A DNA stretch of 64,000 nucleotides from Spisula solida (taxonomy: Eukaryota; Mollusca; Bivalvia; Venerida; Mactridae). The stretch is from positions 52,993,401-53,057,400 of the forward strand of contig OX365948.1 in the NCBI GenBank assembly GCA_947247005.1, written 5' to 3'. This document shows, one piece after another, positions 59,501 to 64,000 of the stretch. A program made the position numbers and the translations under genes. Under the pieces are notes generated by a model that saw nothing but the letters and a program-made list of their open reading frames with translations, was not told where the DNA came from and ran no database searches. The first letter of the stretch is position 1; each line of letters opens with the position of its first letter.

Positions 59501-62471
59501 CAAATAACTACAGTATTTCCAAAATGACCGAAACTCAGAAATAAAAAACTTTATTATGAATCGGGAAAATCTGCAATTGTAGTGAAAAGAAAACTTGCCA
59601 AGTGTGCCCAAATACACATGTGCCTTCATGAAGGAATATTGCAAAATAATTTCAATGAAATGAAACATTCTATTTGTCGGAAAAAGAGTTACCTAAGCTG
59701 CATGCAGCAATGTCATGTCGTATACAGAATTTAAAACAACATTTGAAACTCATTTCAGAGAAAATGTGTGATCACATTGAGCATCTGGTTTAGAGAAAGT
59801 CTCTTTTGTTGCACATTTGTTTCAGATCAGAACAAAATTTAAGCATATACTCTGCAATTACATGTTTGCTTTAATATAGTAACTTTAAAGATGTTAAGTT
59901 ATACGCATTTACTAATGTGCAGAATTAATGGATCACCCTGTATTTCTCGTAATTGAAAAAAAATGTATGTTTCTTACTGTGCGAACAAGGCTAGAAGTCA
60001 AATGCTAGAATCAACAGTGTGGATATACCACATGGTATGGAAAGTAAATTTTGGCTAAGAACGCAAATCTGTCAACAAAAAGTTAAAAACAACTTAAGTA
60101 TTTTATTCTGTGACCAATTATAGCCAGACATTTTCAACGCTCAAGCCGAGAATGAGTACTATCCATGCAACTTAATATCTTTCAACAATAGTTTTTTTGC
60201 TTGATAAAGACTTAACTGCTATCCTGACATGTGAGTCGGTTTCGGGCAAAAACTGTGACATATTGCTGATCAAGCTCTTATCAGTATTTAACATGAAACC
60301 TTTACTGTATATTTCAGTGTGAGTTTGTGTCTCAGACAGATATAAGGAATGTGGTGGAGTGTGTTGTATCACAGGGCAATAATCTTCTTGATAAAATCAT
60401 GAGGGTTTGTAGTTTTTAGACTTTTAGACCTATATTTAATGGAGTTATCTGGTCAAAAATAGCCATAATTGGCTAGCCCACAACTTAGTCATTTAATATG
60501 CACGTCTAAAAATATTTTGATTCTGACAAAAATTGTCGCTATGGCGACAGAAATAGTGAAAACATGCCCAAATGTGGATCCTGCCATAACTCAATCAGTT
60601 TCCAAGCTAGGTTTATGAAACCTGATATGTGGATAGGGGGCAATAAGGGGATAATACACGTCTAAACATATTTTGATTCTGACAAAAATTGTGGTTGCTC
60701 TGGCAAAAGAAACATTGAAATTGGCTTCAAACCGGTAGGGGACTTCTGTATTGCTTGCAATTCTTAATTGCTTGTTCTGTCTGTTTCAGGCTGTCGGTGG
60801 TGAGGCACCTAGGATGATAATGGAGCATGTTGCAGATGTTTTATTCTGTTTGAGCAAACATTACTTGGAGCAGATGAGGATATGGTCTCAGGATTTTGTT
60901 ACAAAACCTGGCTATCCATCGGAACGATGCACTTGTGAAGACAAAGAGAGGTTCATCAAAGCTGTACTCAGGTAAATTCCGTATTCATCCCAAGTATATA
61001 GAGAATCTATCATGAGTTGTCAATTGATATAAACTTACATTAGACAAGTTTAATATAAGTTTGTATCAATTAACAACGAGTGTTAGATTCTTTTTATCAT
61101 AGATCACCAATCACACGAAAATACACTTCTTTCCGTTGAAAAACAGACTTCATTATATAAACAACGCCTAAAATAACTATAACATTGTAGCCAATGTTGA
61201 CATGGGTTAACTCAGGGTTGACAGCTGCTAAATTTAAAGTTGAGATTTTGACAAGCGTTGTGGGAAGGGAGTTGAAATTGGAGCGCCGAGTCACGAATGA
61301 AATAAACGTTGAAACTGCTATACTTTTGGGTATTCACTACGACCAAGCCATTACGCTACATAACGTCATTTACGGGATATAATGACGTCATTTAGGAGAT
61401 TAAGTGATGTCATATGAACGGTATACTACACTAGTGTAGTATATGAATACACATGCTTGTTATACCAATCATGCAGACTACAAGGAGAGTCATGTGATAA
61501 ATGGGGCTATTACATTGGTAATAATAATAATAATAATAATAATAAAGACTTTATTTAAAGAGGCAACACAGTTGGGTAAACCCAGTCTTCCCTGTGAGCC
61601 TCATACATATAACATTGACATAGTATGTGTACAAAGGCAAAGTAATATTAATATATACATATTTACACAGCTGAAAGAAAGTCAAAATTGAAATTTTAAG
61701 AAATGTTATTAAGCAGACTATATAACCTGATATATAACACATTTAATTGTTGCATAAATTCCATTGAACAGTCAGTTTTAATAGGTAATACTTAATGTAT
61801 CTCTTCATGCAGTGTGAGAGAAATTTGTTTGACCACCAGAAAACCACCACTTTAAGTAATTGCTTTTAAATGAGTTAACATTTGCAGATGTTCTTACATG
61901 GTAAGGAAGAAAGTTCCATAATTTGGCACCCGAGTATGATAATGATTTTCATAGCAAGTAAGGGGTATATGGGGCTATATTGCTATCATACCTTTCTGCC
62001 ATTTGACAAGTTTTGCCCTCGCTATTGCTCACATTTATTAGGGCTCCCTTAAAATATTTGCATGCCTTATAGTAATCGCCCTGTCTGGTGGGTCCTACCC
62101 TTCTGTAAAGAAATTGATAACATAGTTGATTTTCTTCCACAAGTGTGAAGTTGCTGGTTCCTTTTGTAAGGGTTTAATAAGTACTGGTTGGGATACAATT
62201 CAGAAAAATTGGTTATGTGAATCTTCTTGCGTGTTTAGATAGCGTAAAAGTTGTTGAGAAAAATGGGGCTAAACCCGAAATAAACATGTGTATGTTTTTA
62301 TAACCTCCCTTTATAAAATCAGTTTGATTTAAGAAAGTTTATAATTATACTGTTGATTTCAGGGAAAGAGTTGGTAAAACCAAAGTTCGGGCTTTAGTGA
62401 AGGAGTTTACATTGTTATGTCGTGGACTATTAGGTACAGAGTATGCCTCACAAATGGCCGAGATGATGTGA
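32502..62471 (+). CDS. IPO13: Importin-13 (IPO13), complete, 28 coding exons
   Basis: IPO13 is a karyopherin-beta receptor that imports cargoes such as UBC9 and the MAGO-Y14 pair and exports eIF1A, driven by Ran-GTP. Exons: 32502-32537, 33922-34041, 35423-35481, 36166-36274, 37321-37416, 39118-39171, 40374-40446, 43183-43399, 43796-43880, 45358-45489, 46669-46749, 48652-48790, 49466-49515, 49952-50053, 50509-50656, 51254-51435, 52402-52428, 52806-52940, 53839-53973, 54312-54392, 55621-55758, 56186-56282, 56874-56926, 58295-58361, 59112-59170, 60318-60404, 60790-60971, 62363-62471. All have GT-AG borders and phases agree: 2853 nt, 950 aa (human 963). The N terminus FTAENVEKAVNNFY matches human FTVENVEKALHQLY; VPGHYPVDE, LMDDFAPL, VGGEAPRMIMEHVADVLF and the C-terminal LLCRGLLGTEY also align to IPO13 and not to transportin-3. 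Helical HEAT repeats fill the protein. Introns are packed with repeats. Confidence 0.96.
32671..32965 (+). repeat. 'tatgccccc' repeat family, copy 2 (IPO13 intron 1)
   Basis: A shortened copy (295 bp) in which the middle of the long form is missing; head and tail ('gcataagcg'/'acgcagtcttg') are intact. It lies 133 bases after the donor of exon 1. Confidence 0.8.
33000..33180 (+). mobile_element. SINE body fragment (IPO13 intron 1)
   Basis: Contains 'ggtcacagcaggtcatac', 'ctccacatttggagaagttg' and 'ccaggaaaactagg', shared with copies near 2130, 2600, 22200 and 62150. The open frame 32976-33254 is a by-product. Confidence 0.55.
33411..33694 (+). repeat. 'tatgccccc' repeat, copy 3, nested in another element
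   Basis: A 284-bp short-form copy inserted in a sequence whose halves ('cctctttgggaaagggtcc' before, 'aaattgggaaggtaccg' after) appear to be the two ends of an older element running from about 33192 to 33805 ('cagtgatttttttt' and 'aaaatcactgg' are inverse). Confidence 0.7.
34061..34399. mobile_element. Pogo/Tigger-like MITE, TA target duplication
   Basis: Ends CAGTCAACTCTCGTTATCTC and its inverse, flanked by TA on both sides (34059-34060 and 34400-34401). This terminal sequence is typical of Tc1/mariner-superfamily pogo-like elements. At 339 bp it has no transposase. It sits 19 bases after the donor of IPO13 exon 2. A decayed right half is at about 53560-53600. Confidence 0.85.
34451..34776 (+). 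mobile_element. 5'-truncated LINE 3' UTR with 17-bp target duplication
   Basis: The insert ends 'aaataaaatatatattaaat' after 'ggctaatataggcc', a pattern of LINE 3' ends. It is flanked by aaagactctttatatag (34434-34450) and aaagactctttacatag (34777-34793), 16 of 17 identical. It interrupts an older repeat whose body resumes at 34794 and recurs at 56950-57065 ('gccacaagggc', 'tcctctaccagtgc'). Confidence 0.8.
35537..35663. mobile_element. MITE of the 240-bp family, deleted copy (127 bp)
   Basis: Both ~55-bp arms of the family at 796-1035 are kept but almost all of the centre is gone, so the copy folds as a near-continuous hairpin. It is 55 bases past the donor of IPO13 exon 3. Confidence 0.75.
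35740..35990 (+). mobile_element. SINE with tRNA-like head (IPO13 intron 3)
   Basis: Has 'ccccttcaagtgtgagaggt', 'gtagatccctggctgtgac' and the tail 'tgtcaggataatgtgactgg'. The same tail follows the A-box array at 38817-38870, linking the array to this SINE family. Confidence 0.6.
36112..36178 (+). repeat. Duplicated 3' splice site of IPO13 exon 4
   Basis: The string 'ttgaaggaatgaaatacc' occurs at 36113 and again at 36160, 47 bases apart, each preceded by 'gttattta'. The second is the true acceptor (exon starts 36166); the first has an equally good AG at 36117-36118. Use of the first would add 47 nt and shift the frame to an early stop. Confidence 0.75.
36325..36595. mobile_element. Element with aggggtgtca / tgacacccct ends
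   Basis: Inverse ends at 36328 and 36592. 'tatatagg' is found at both borders. Related in inverse to 23180-23450. It is inserted in a unit that begins 'ttataccccctcg' and resumes at 'agtgcacttgtctgtc'. No coding frame. Confidence 0.6.
37425..38690 (+). repeat. Tandem array of tRNA A-box units, 28-bp period, about 40 copies
   Basis: The unit is close to 'tagcctagtggtagagtgtcc' with a 7-base linker (gcctgta). Each unit contains TAGCCTAGTGG, a full match to the Pol III A-box consensus TRGYNNARNNG. The first 300 bp alternate two subtypes as 56-bp units, then a single type dominates. No B-box lies within the array; a decayed SINE body follows to about 38880. The array starts eight bases after the donor of IPO13 exon 5. 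Because 28 is not a multiple of three, long spurious minus-strand frames arise. Confidence 0.9.
39231..39470 (+). repeat. 'gtcccctaccgg' repeat family, copy 1
   Basis: Contains 'gtgcacgtctaaaaatattt'-type and 'tgtggttgctatggcaacag' blocks and ends 'ggggacttctgtattgcttg' plus 'caattcttaattac'. Other copies: 42711-43108, 48259-48642 and 60497-60772. Non-coding. Confidence 0.8.
39608..40373 (+). repeat. Tandem array of partial exon 7 with its splice acceptor, 114-bp period
   Basis: Acceptor-plus-exon starts (cag|ttctacagtatgaacc) fall at 39690, 39804, 39918, 40032, 40146 and 40260, then the real exon at 40374: every interval is exactly 114 bp. In the six decoys the reading frame runs FYSMNLTN, two variable residues, RSLL and then TGA, whereas the real exon continues RHELTQNMTK. 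The boundary shares TGTTA between intron (39604 region) and exon, suggesting slippage. Decoys differ by only a few bases; the last (40260) is closest to the real exon (AAT ACT). Confidence 0.92.
40374..40446 (+). other. IPO13: IPO13 exon 7 (authentic last member of the array)
   Basis: 73 nt, entered in phase 0 and left in phase 1 at a strong gtaagt donor. It encodes FYSMNLTNTRRSLLRHELTQ plus NMTK, aligned to human IPO13 at FQTSRLPQYRKGLVRTSLAV. Only this copy has the second half and the donor. Confidence 0.9.
40505..40843. repeat. Dispersed repeat family E, copy 1 (interrupted)
   Basis: Shares 'caataaatatttaaatt', 'atgacgtcaggataata', 'acatcatcattttgaacgat' and 'gtgctcattacatacaagtt' with 47200-47590. 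It is interrupted at 40843 by the element ending at 42111 and resumes at 42117 ('ccttgtgtcatgtcatatta'). Confidence 0.7.
40844..42111. mobile_element. Non-autonomous element, cagggctcg ends, 5-bp target duplication (copy 1)
   Basis: Ends cagggctcgtaatt and its approximate inverse aatttgttgagccctg. The flanks both read caaag (40839-40843 and 42112-42116). Inner blocks carry the palindrome ctcgtcctgcaggacgag (about 40900, 42062). A 'tatgccccc' repeat is nested at 41372-42005, so the host element is only about 630 bp. Relatives are at 44004-44158 and 54057-54200. Confidence 0.8.
41372..42005 (+). repeat. 'tatgccccc' repeat family, copy 4, long form
   Basis: Full-length copy with two tandem 'aacccaaattgaccgtttct' modules and the tail 'acgcagtcttg'. 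It is nested within the cagggctcg element of IPO13 intron 7. Confidence 0.8.
42711..43108 (+). repeat. 'gtcccctaccgg' repeat family, copy 2, long form
   Basis: Opens with gtcccctaccggtttttcac and its inverse accggaggggac, a hairpin, then two tandem modules with 'ttctgacaaaaattgtggtt'. Ends 74 bases upstream of the IPO13 exon-8 acceptor. Confidence 0.8.
44004..44158. mobile_element. 155-bp element, cagggctcgacactaac ends, GTATC duplication (copy 2)
   Basis: Perfectly bounded: ends cagggctcgacactaac and gttagtgtctaggcctg are inverse with two mismatches, and GTATC flanks both sides (43999-44003, 44159-44163). Inside, 'gaccagtg' is repeated. It landed in the first unit of the 32-bp array that follows. 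Confidence 0.88.
44164..45292 (+). repeat. Tandem array, 32-bp unit, about 35 copies (IPO13 intron 9)
   Basis: The unit is 'ataatacaggatcaggtcaa' followed by aatctccatact. Successive CAGGAT positions (44189, 44221, 44253) give the 32-bp period. Variants alternate cgtgtc and caggtc, and cata and cgta. A further unit precedes the insertion at 44004. The array stops 65 bases before the exon-10 acceptor, whose junction is also ttacag|gat. Confidence 0.9.
45776..46203. mobile_element. 428-bp MITE with 55-bp inverted ends
   Basis: The left end ggccccaattccacgaaaaa, then 'acttaagttattgctcagct', is repeated in inverse at the right end. Arms are almost identical, so insertion or conversion was recent. 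No open frame. It lies in IPO13 intron 10. Confidence 0.85.
47200..47590. repeat. Dispersed repeat family E, copy 2
   Basis: Uninterrupted relative of 40505-40843 plus 42117-42190. Its right part is palindromic: 'tacatacaagttttattaaa' is answered by 'taataaaactcgtatgtaat' and 'atgacactcggc' by 'gtgtcatatc'. It includes the CRE-like tgacgtca near 47323. Confidence 0.7.
47710..48125. repeat. 'gtcagggaaaa' repeat element
   Basis: Short units of 'gtcagggaaa' occur about five times at the left (47730-47830) and three times at the right (48060-48100), with 'acatggttccc' at the left end and 'gttagaaccctg' at the right. Non-coding; in IPO13 intron 11. Confidence 0.6.
48259..48642 (+). repeat. 'gtcccctaccgg' repeat, copy 3, abutting exon 12 acceptor
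   Basis: The tail 'caattcttaattacttg' ends at 48643, and the next eight bases, ttttccag, are the acceptor of exon 12. The element therefore supplies the sequence in which the branch point should lie. Confidence 0.8.
50215..50400 (+). mobile_element. SINE with G-run in the head (IPO13 intron 14)
   Basis: A-box-like 'tagccttgtggtagagca', then a run of nine G residues, then the B-box-like 'gggttcgatcc'. The body has 'aaggaaaactggctt'. A slipped G-run inside the promoter suggests an inactive copy. Confidence 0.65.
50671..50910. mobile_element. 240-bp MITE family, full-length copy 3
   Basis: Same length and termini as 796-1035. It starts 15 bases past the donor of IPO13 exon 15, so the 5' splice site sits immediately beside the element. 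Confidence 0.8.
51640..51714 (-). mobile_element. tRNA-Arg-like SINE head, reverse strand
   Basis: On the minus strand the acceptor stem closes (GCCTCCA with TGGGGGC), an A-box (TAGCTCAATGG) and B-box (GGTTCAAATC) are present, and the anticodon-loop position reads TCT. D-, anticodon and T-stems have mismatches, so it is more likely a SINE head or decayed tRNA than a working tRNA gene. An ATGG microsatellite lies at 51531-51548. Confidence 0.55.
52402..52428 (+). other. IPO13: IPO13 exon 17, 27-nt microexon
   Basis: Encodes AALERGNLK between a tttag acceptor and a gtaagt donor. Both flanking exons are phase 0, so it can be skipped in frame, removing nine residues. Human IPO13 keeps equivalent residues (DVLMKQIHK) within its protein. 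Confidence 0.85.
53020..53215. repeat. Dispersed repeat family D, copy 3
   Basis: Contains 'aacagctgatacattgtcta', 'gctcgcggaaatt' and 'catgcataaaggtcaggatc'. In IPO13 intron 18. Confidence 0.6.
54057..54200. mobile_element. 144-bp element, caggcctcaac ends, GTTTT duplication (copy 3)
   Basis: Ends caggcctcaacaaat and atttattgaggcctg are exact inverses, flanked by gtttt (54052-54056, 54201-54205). Inside are 'actcgtcctgca' and 'gcaggacgggcggacgagt', matching the internal palindromes of 40844-42111. Confidence 0.88.
54974..55160 (+). repeat. Third 'tacccccc' type repeat
   Basis: Begins tatacccccctgcacattga, with the inverse gtgtaagggggtata 26 bases on, then 'ctgtctgtctgtcagtcggt'. It follows the same plan as the 'tatgccccc' units: a palindromic head and a cgtc-rich stretch. 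Confidence 0.6.
55930..56075. repeat. Dispersed repeat family D, copy 4
   Basis: Contains 'gaggtgtaata', 'cttgcggaaatt', 'ccttgtaatatattcatgca' and 'ggtcaggatcatg'. In IPO13 intron 21. Confidence 0.6.
57102..57834. mobile_element. 733-bp MITE with cactaagaggca ends and TA duplication
   Basis: Left end cactaagaggcagttataac; right end is its inverse with a few changes. TA lies on each side (57100-57101, 57835-57836), as for Tc1/mariner-type elements. The minus-strand frame 57247-57615 resembles no transposase I know. In IPO13 intron 23. Confidence 0.75.
57877..57990 (+). mobile_element. SINE with intact A- and B-boxes
   Basis: A-box tggtccagtgg (57885) and B-box gggtttgattcc (57929) are well preserved and 44 bases apart. 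A short body ('ggctggtcatacctttcc') follows. This is the best-preserved Pol III promoter in the window. Confidence 0.7.
58880..59060 (+). repeat. AGGTCA-rich repeat, copy 1
   Basis: Two AGGTCA direct repeats spaced by two bases (58893/58901 and 59043/59051) and a near-palindrome AGTCACTGTGACCTT at 58908. Related to 62600-62990. It lies just before IPO13 exon 25. Confidence 0.65.
60497..60772 (+). repeat. 'gtcccctaccgg' repeat, copy 4, abutting exon 27 acceptor
   Basis: Its tail 'caattcttaattgcttg' ends at 60773; the exon-27 acceptor tctgtctgtttcag follows directly. The head of the unit is missing. Confidence 0.75.
61422..61443. repeat. Perfect 22-bp palindrome
   Basis: tatactacac-tagtgtagtata with no loop. 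It separates a CRE-containing stretch (tgacgtca at 61383) from the antisense LINE. Confidence 0.7.
61519..62150 (-). mobile_element. Antisense LINE 3' fragment with TAA tail
   Basis: On the minus strand the conserved LINE C-terminal peptide appears as SLSYSGAKLWNFLPYHVR (about 61900-61955), preceded by FLYRRVGPTRQGDYYKACKY. Stops interrupt it. The 3' end is 'ctttaaataaagtctttatt' followed by a (TTA)n run, the same tail as at 13447. In the last IPO13 intron, opposite to the gene. Confidence 0.8.
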
Positions 62472-62599
62472 ACAACAACAACTTCCTGTCATGTGACCTA
62501 AAACTCTGACTGACACGTCACAAGTCATGTTTTGTTTCTCATGTTTTATTTCTCCCAGTGATATTTATTATGCCCTGCCCATCTTTGATGAGACAGGTA

Positions 62600-62990
62600 C
62601 ATTGCTTTGCACATGTCCGTCTGTGTGTCCATCATTCTGTGTGTCCGTCATTCTGTGTGTCTGTTGGTCGAAAGATATCAAATGGTTTCTGTTCAATAAC
62701 TCAAGCACCCTTTGCCTAAGGATCCTCAAACTTTACATGGAGGTTGATCATCAACAGTACATAACCCCCAGTTAATTTTGAGGTCAAAGGTCAAGGTCGC
62801 TGAGACCTGTAACATGAATTAAAAGACCTGATGGTTTCTGATCGATTACTCAAGAATGCTTAACCTTGGGATCCTCAAACTTTATATGGTGGTCATTATA
62901 TAAGAGTAGATGACCCAAAATGGTTTTGGAGTCAGTAGGTCAAATTTCAAGGTCACTGTGACCTTTAAGGGCTGCTATTGGGGCAAACAT
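62600..62990 (+). repeat. AGGTCA-rich repeat, copy 2, with perfect ERE and DR1
   Basis: Opens with 'gtgtgtccgtcattctgtgt'. It has two modules ('ctcaaactttacatggaggt' and 'ctcaaactttatatggtggt'). AGGTCA-A-AGGTCA is at 62781-62793, and AAGGTCACTGTGACCTT at 62949-62965. It is in the presumed 3' UTR or downstream flank of IPO13. Confidence 0.75.
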
Positions 62991-63052
62991 GTTTTACAAC
63001 CATCTCTTGTTCTTAATGCTTCTTACATCTTATGGTTGTGCTACTTGAATAT

Positions 63053-63167
63053 TTAATTCATGAACTGTTTAATTCATGAACTGTGTAATTCATGAACTGT
63101 GCAATTCATGAACTGTTAAATTCATGATCTGTCTAATTCATGAACTGTTTAATTCATGAACTGTTTG
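63053..63167 (+). repeat. 16-bp tandem repeat, seven copies
   Basis: Unit aattcatgaactgttt with changes only in the last bases, except one catgatct. The core ttcatgaa is palindromic. Confidence 0.85.
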
Positions 63168-63660
63168 TAGACATCTATCAATCCATCTGCATTTAACTTT
63201 AGAAAAACTGCTGGTTTTGTTAGTTCTTGTTACGTGTGTTTGATATGGGCATAAAGTGCTAATAATGAGCTAGGTATTTCAAAGTGGTATAAATAGCTTT
63301 AAGTTGATGTTAAGTGTGACATCTTGTGTTTGTGGTTCAAAATTCATATGATTCTGAAATCCGGGAAATAGAGTGTCAAGTAAGATTAGTTTTTCCTAGA
63401 TCCTGAAAGTTGGCCTTTAGCATTTCCCACTTTGTGAATTAAACATGCTTAGATTGGGTAATTACCTTGCAAAGGATCTACCTCTCACCTCACCTAGCAC
63501 AAACAGATGCATTATTATTTAAAGATAATAAAAATGTAAACTAAGCAATAAATTAAGCACCGATAATTTGACAGCAACACATTTAGCGGACTTAGCTTTA
63601 ACCCACCACAAGACTGTCAATCTGACCACCATTCAGAATGGTTAATTATGTGATTCTTTG
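63168..63660. other. Gene-free; candidate IPO13 poly(A) signals
   Basis: No gene is seen. AATAAA occurs at 63527 and 63546, about 1.05 kb after the IPO13 stop; an ATTAAA is near 62818. Which is used cannot be told. Confidence 0.3.
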
Positions 63661-63665
63661 GTTAT

Positions 63666-63900
63666 AAGCTCGACTTTTTCGAAAGGAAAAAAGTCGTACT
63701 ATTGCTGTGAGGGTATCGTGTGCATCTGCGTGGGCATGTACGTTGGTTGAGCTATTTGTCTGAGTCATTTTCTCAAGACTGTTGAAGGTGTCAACTTAAA
63801 ACTCAGCATAGTTATTCACCAAAACAATGAGAGTCCATACTGACAAGGCTGATGCCCTGTGACCTATATTTATGGAGTTATCTGCTCTTGTTTACTTAGA
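63666..63900 (+). repeat. Repeat opening with a cgactttttcg hairpin
   Basis: Head: cgactttttcgaaaggaaaaaagtcg forms an 11-bp hairpin. The body ends 'atttatggagttatctgctc'; a similar string (atttaatggagttatctgg) is at 60431, implying another copy there. Confidence 0.55.
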
Positions 63901-64000
63901 AATTTGGATCACAGATGAGCAAGTGTACTATAAAGTACAAGAAAGTCAAGCATCCAGCACTTATAGGAGGTGCTCTTGTGTTATAAGGTTCTGTAAACCA

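Noticed and set aside
32502..62471. Assignment of the large gene to transportin-3
   Set aside because: N terminus, VPGHYPVDE, LMDDFAPL and the C-terminal LLCRGLLGTEY follow importin-13; transportin-3 differs at these positions.

Overview
This is eukaryotic nuclear DNA: AT-rich, with split genes, GT-AG introns, long repeat-filled introns and no operons. The repeat content (tRNA-headed SINEs, LINE 3' fragments, many short elements with inverted ends, and two abundant unit types opening near 'tatgccccc' and 'gtcccctaccgg') together with the protein sequences suggests a mollusc, most likely a bivalve. I infer the taxon and have not tested it.

Five protein genes can be supported. (1) 4616-6898, minus: XPD/ERCC2, the TFIIH DNA helicase, complete at 760 aa with its whole coding region in one exon. 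(2) 10514-12013, minus: an unrecognised 499-aa single-exon protein with three C-terminal repeats built around F-C-S-C, preceded by a cluster of CCAAT boxes. (3) 14304-17765, plus: an unrecognised 182-aa single-pass membrane protein in four exons, with a predicted signal peptide, an RERR furin-type site and a terminal PPGY motif. (4) 20998-25240, minus: RPA2, the 32-kDa subunit of replication protein A, eight exons and 272 aa, with an E2F-type site just upstream. (5) 32502-62471, plus: importin-13 (IPO13), 28 coding exons over 30 kb and 950 aa. Every splice junction was followed by hand and the reading phase is continuous. XPD and RPA both act in nucleotide excision repair; the other neighbours have no evident shared role.

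Layout: 1-4600, repeats and no recognised gene; 4.6-7 kb XPD; 7-10.3 kb mobile-element debris; 10.4-12.3 kb the FCSC-repeat gene and its promoter; 14.3-17.9 kb the membrane-protein gene; 18-21 kb foldback elements; 21-25.3 kb RPA2; 25.3-26.8 kb a 1.4-kb element with long inverted ends and internal satellite; 27.2-29.7 kb LINE remnant and a recent segmental duplication; 32.5-62.5 kb IPO13; 62.5-64 kb downstream repeats.

The most unusual structure is inside IPO13. Intron 6 holds six tandem 114-bp copies of the 3' splice site plus the first half of exon 7, each closed by an in-frame stop. Intron 4 has a second copy of the exon-4 acceptor 47 bp upstream of the real one. Intron 9 has about 35 copies of a 32-bp unit containing CAG-GAT, the same bases as the exon-10 acceptor junction. 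Intron 5 begins, eight bases past its donor, with about 40 copies of a 28-bp unit that is a perfect RNA polymerase III A-box. No canonical immune, CRISPR or biosynthetic system is present.
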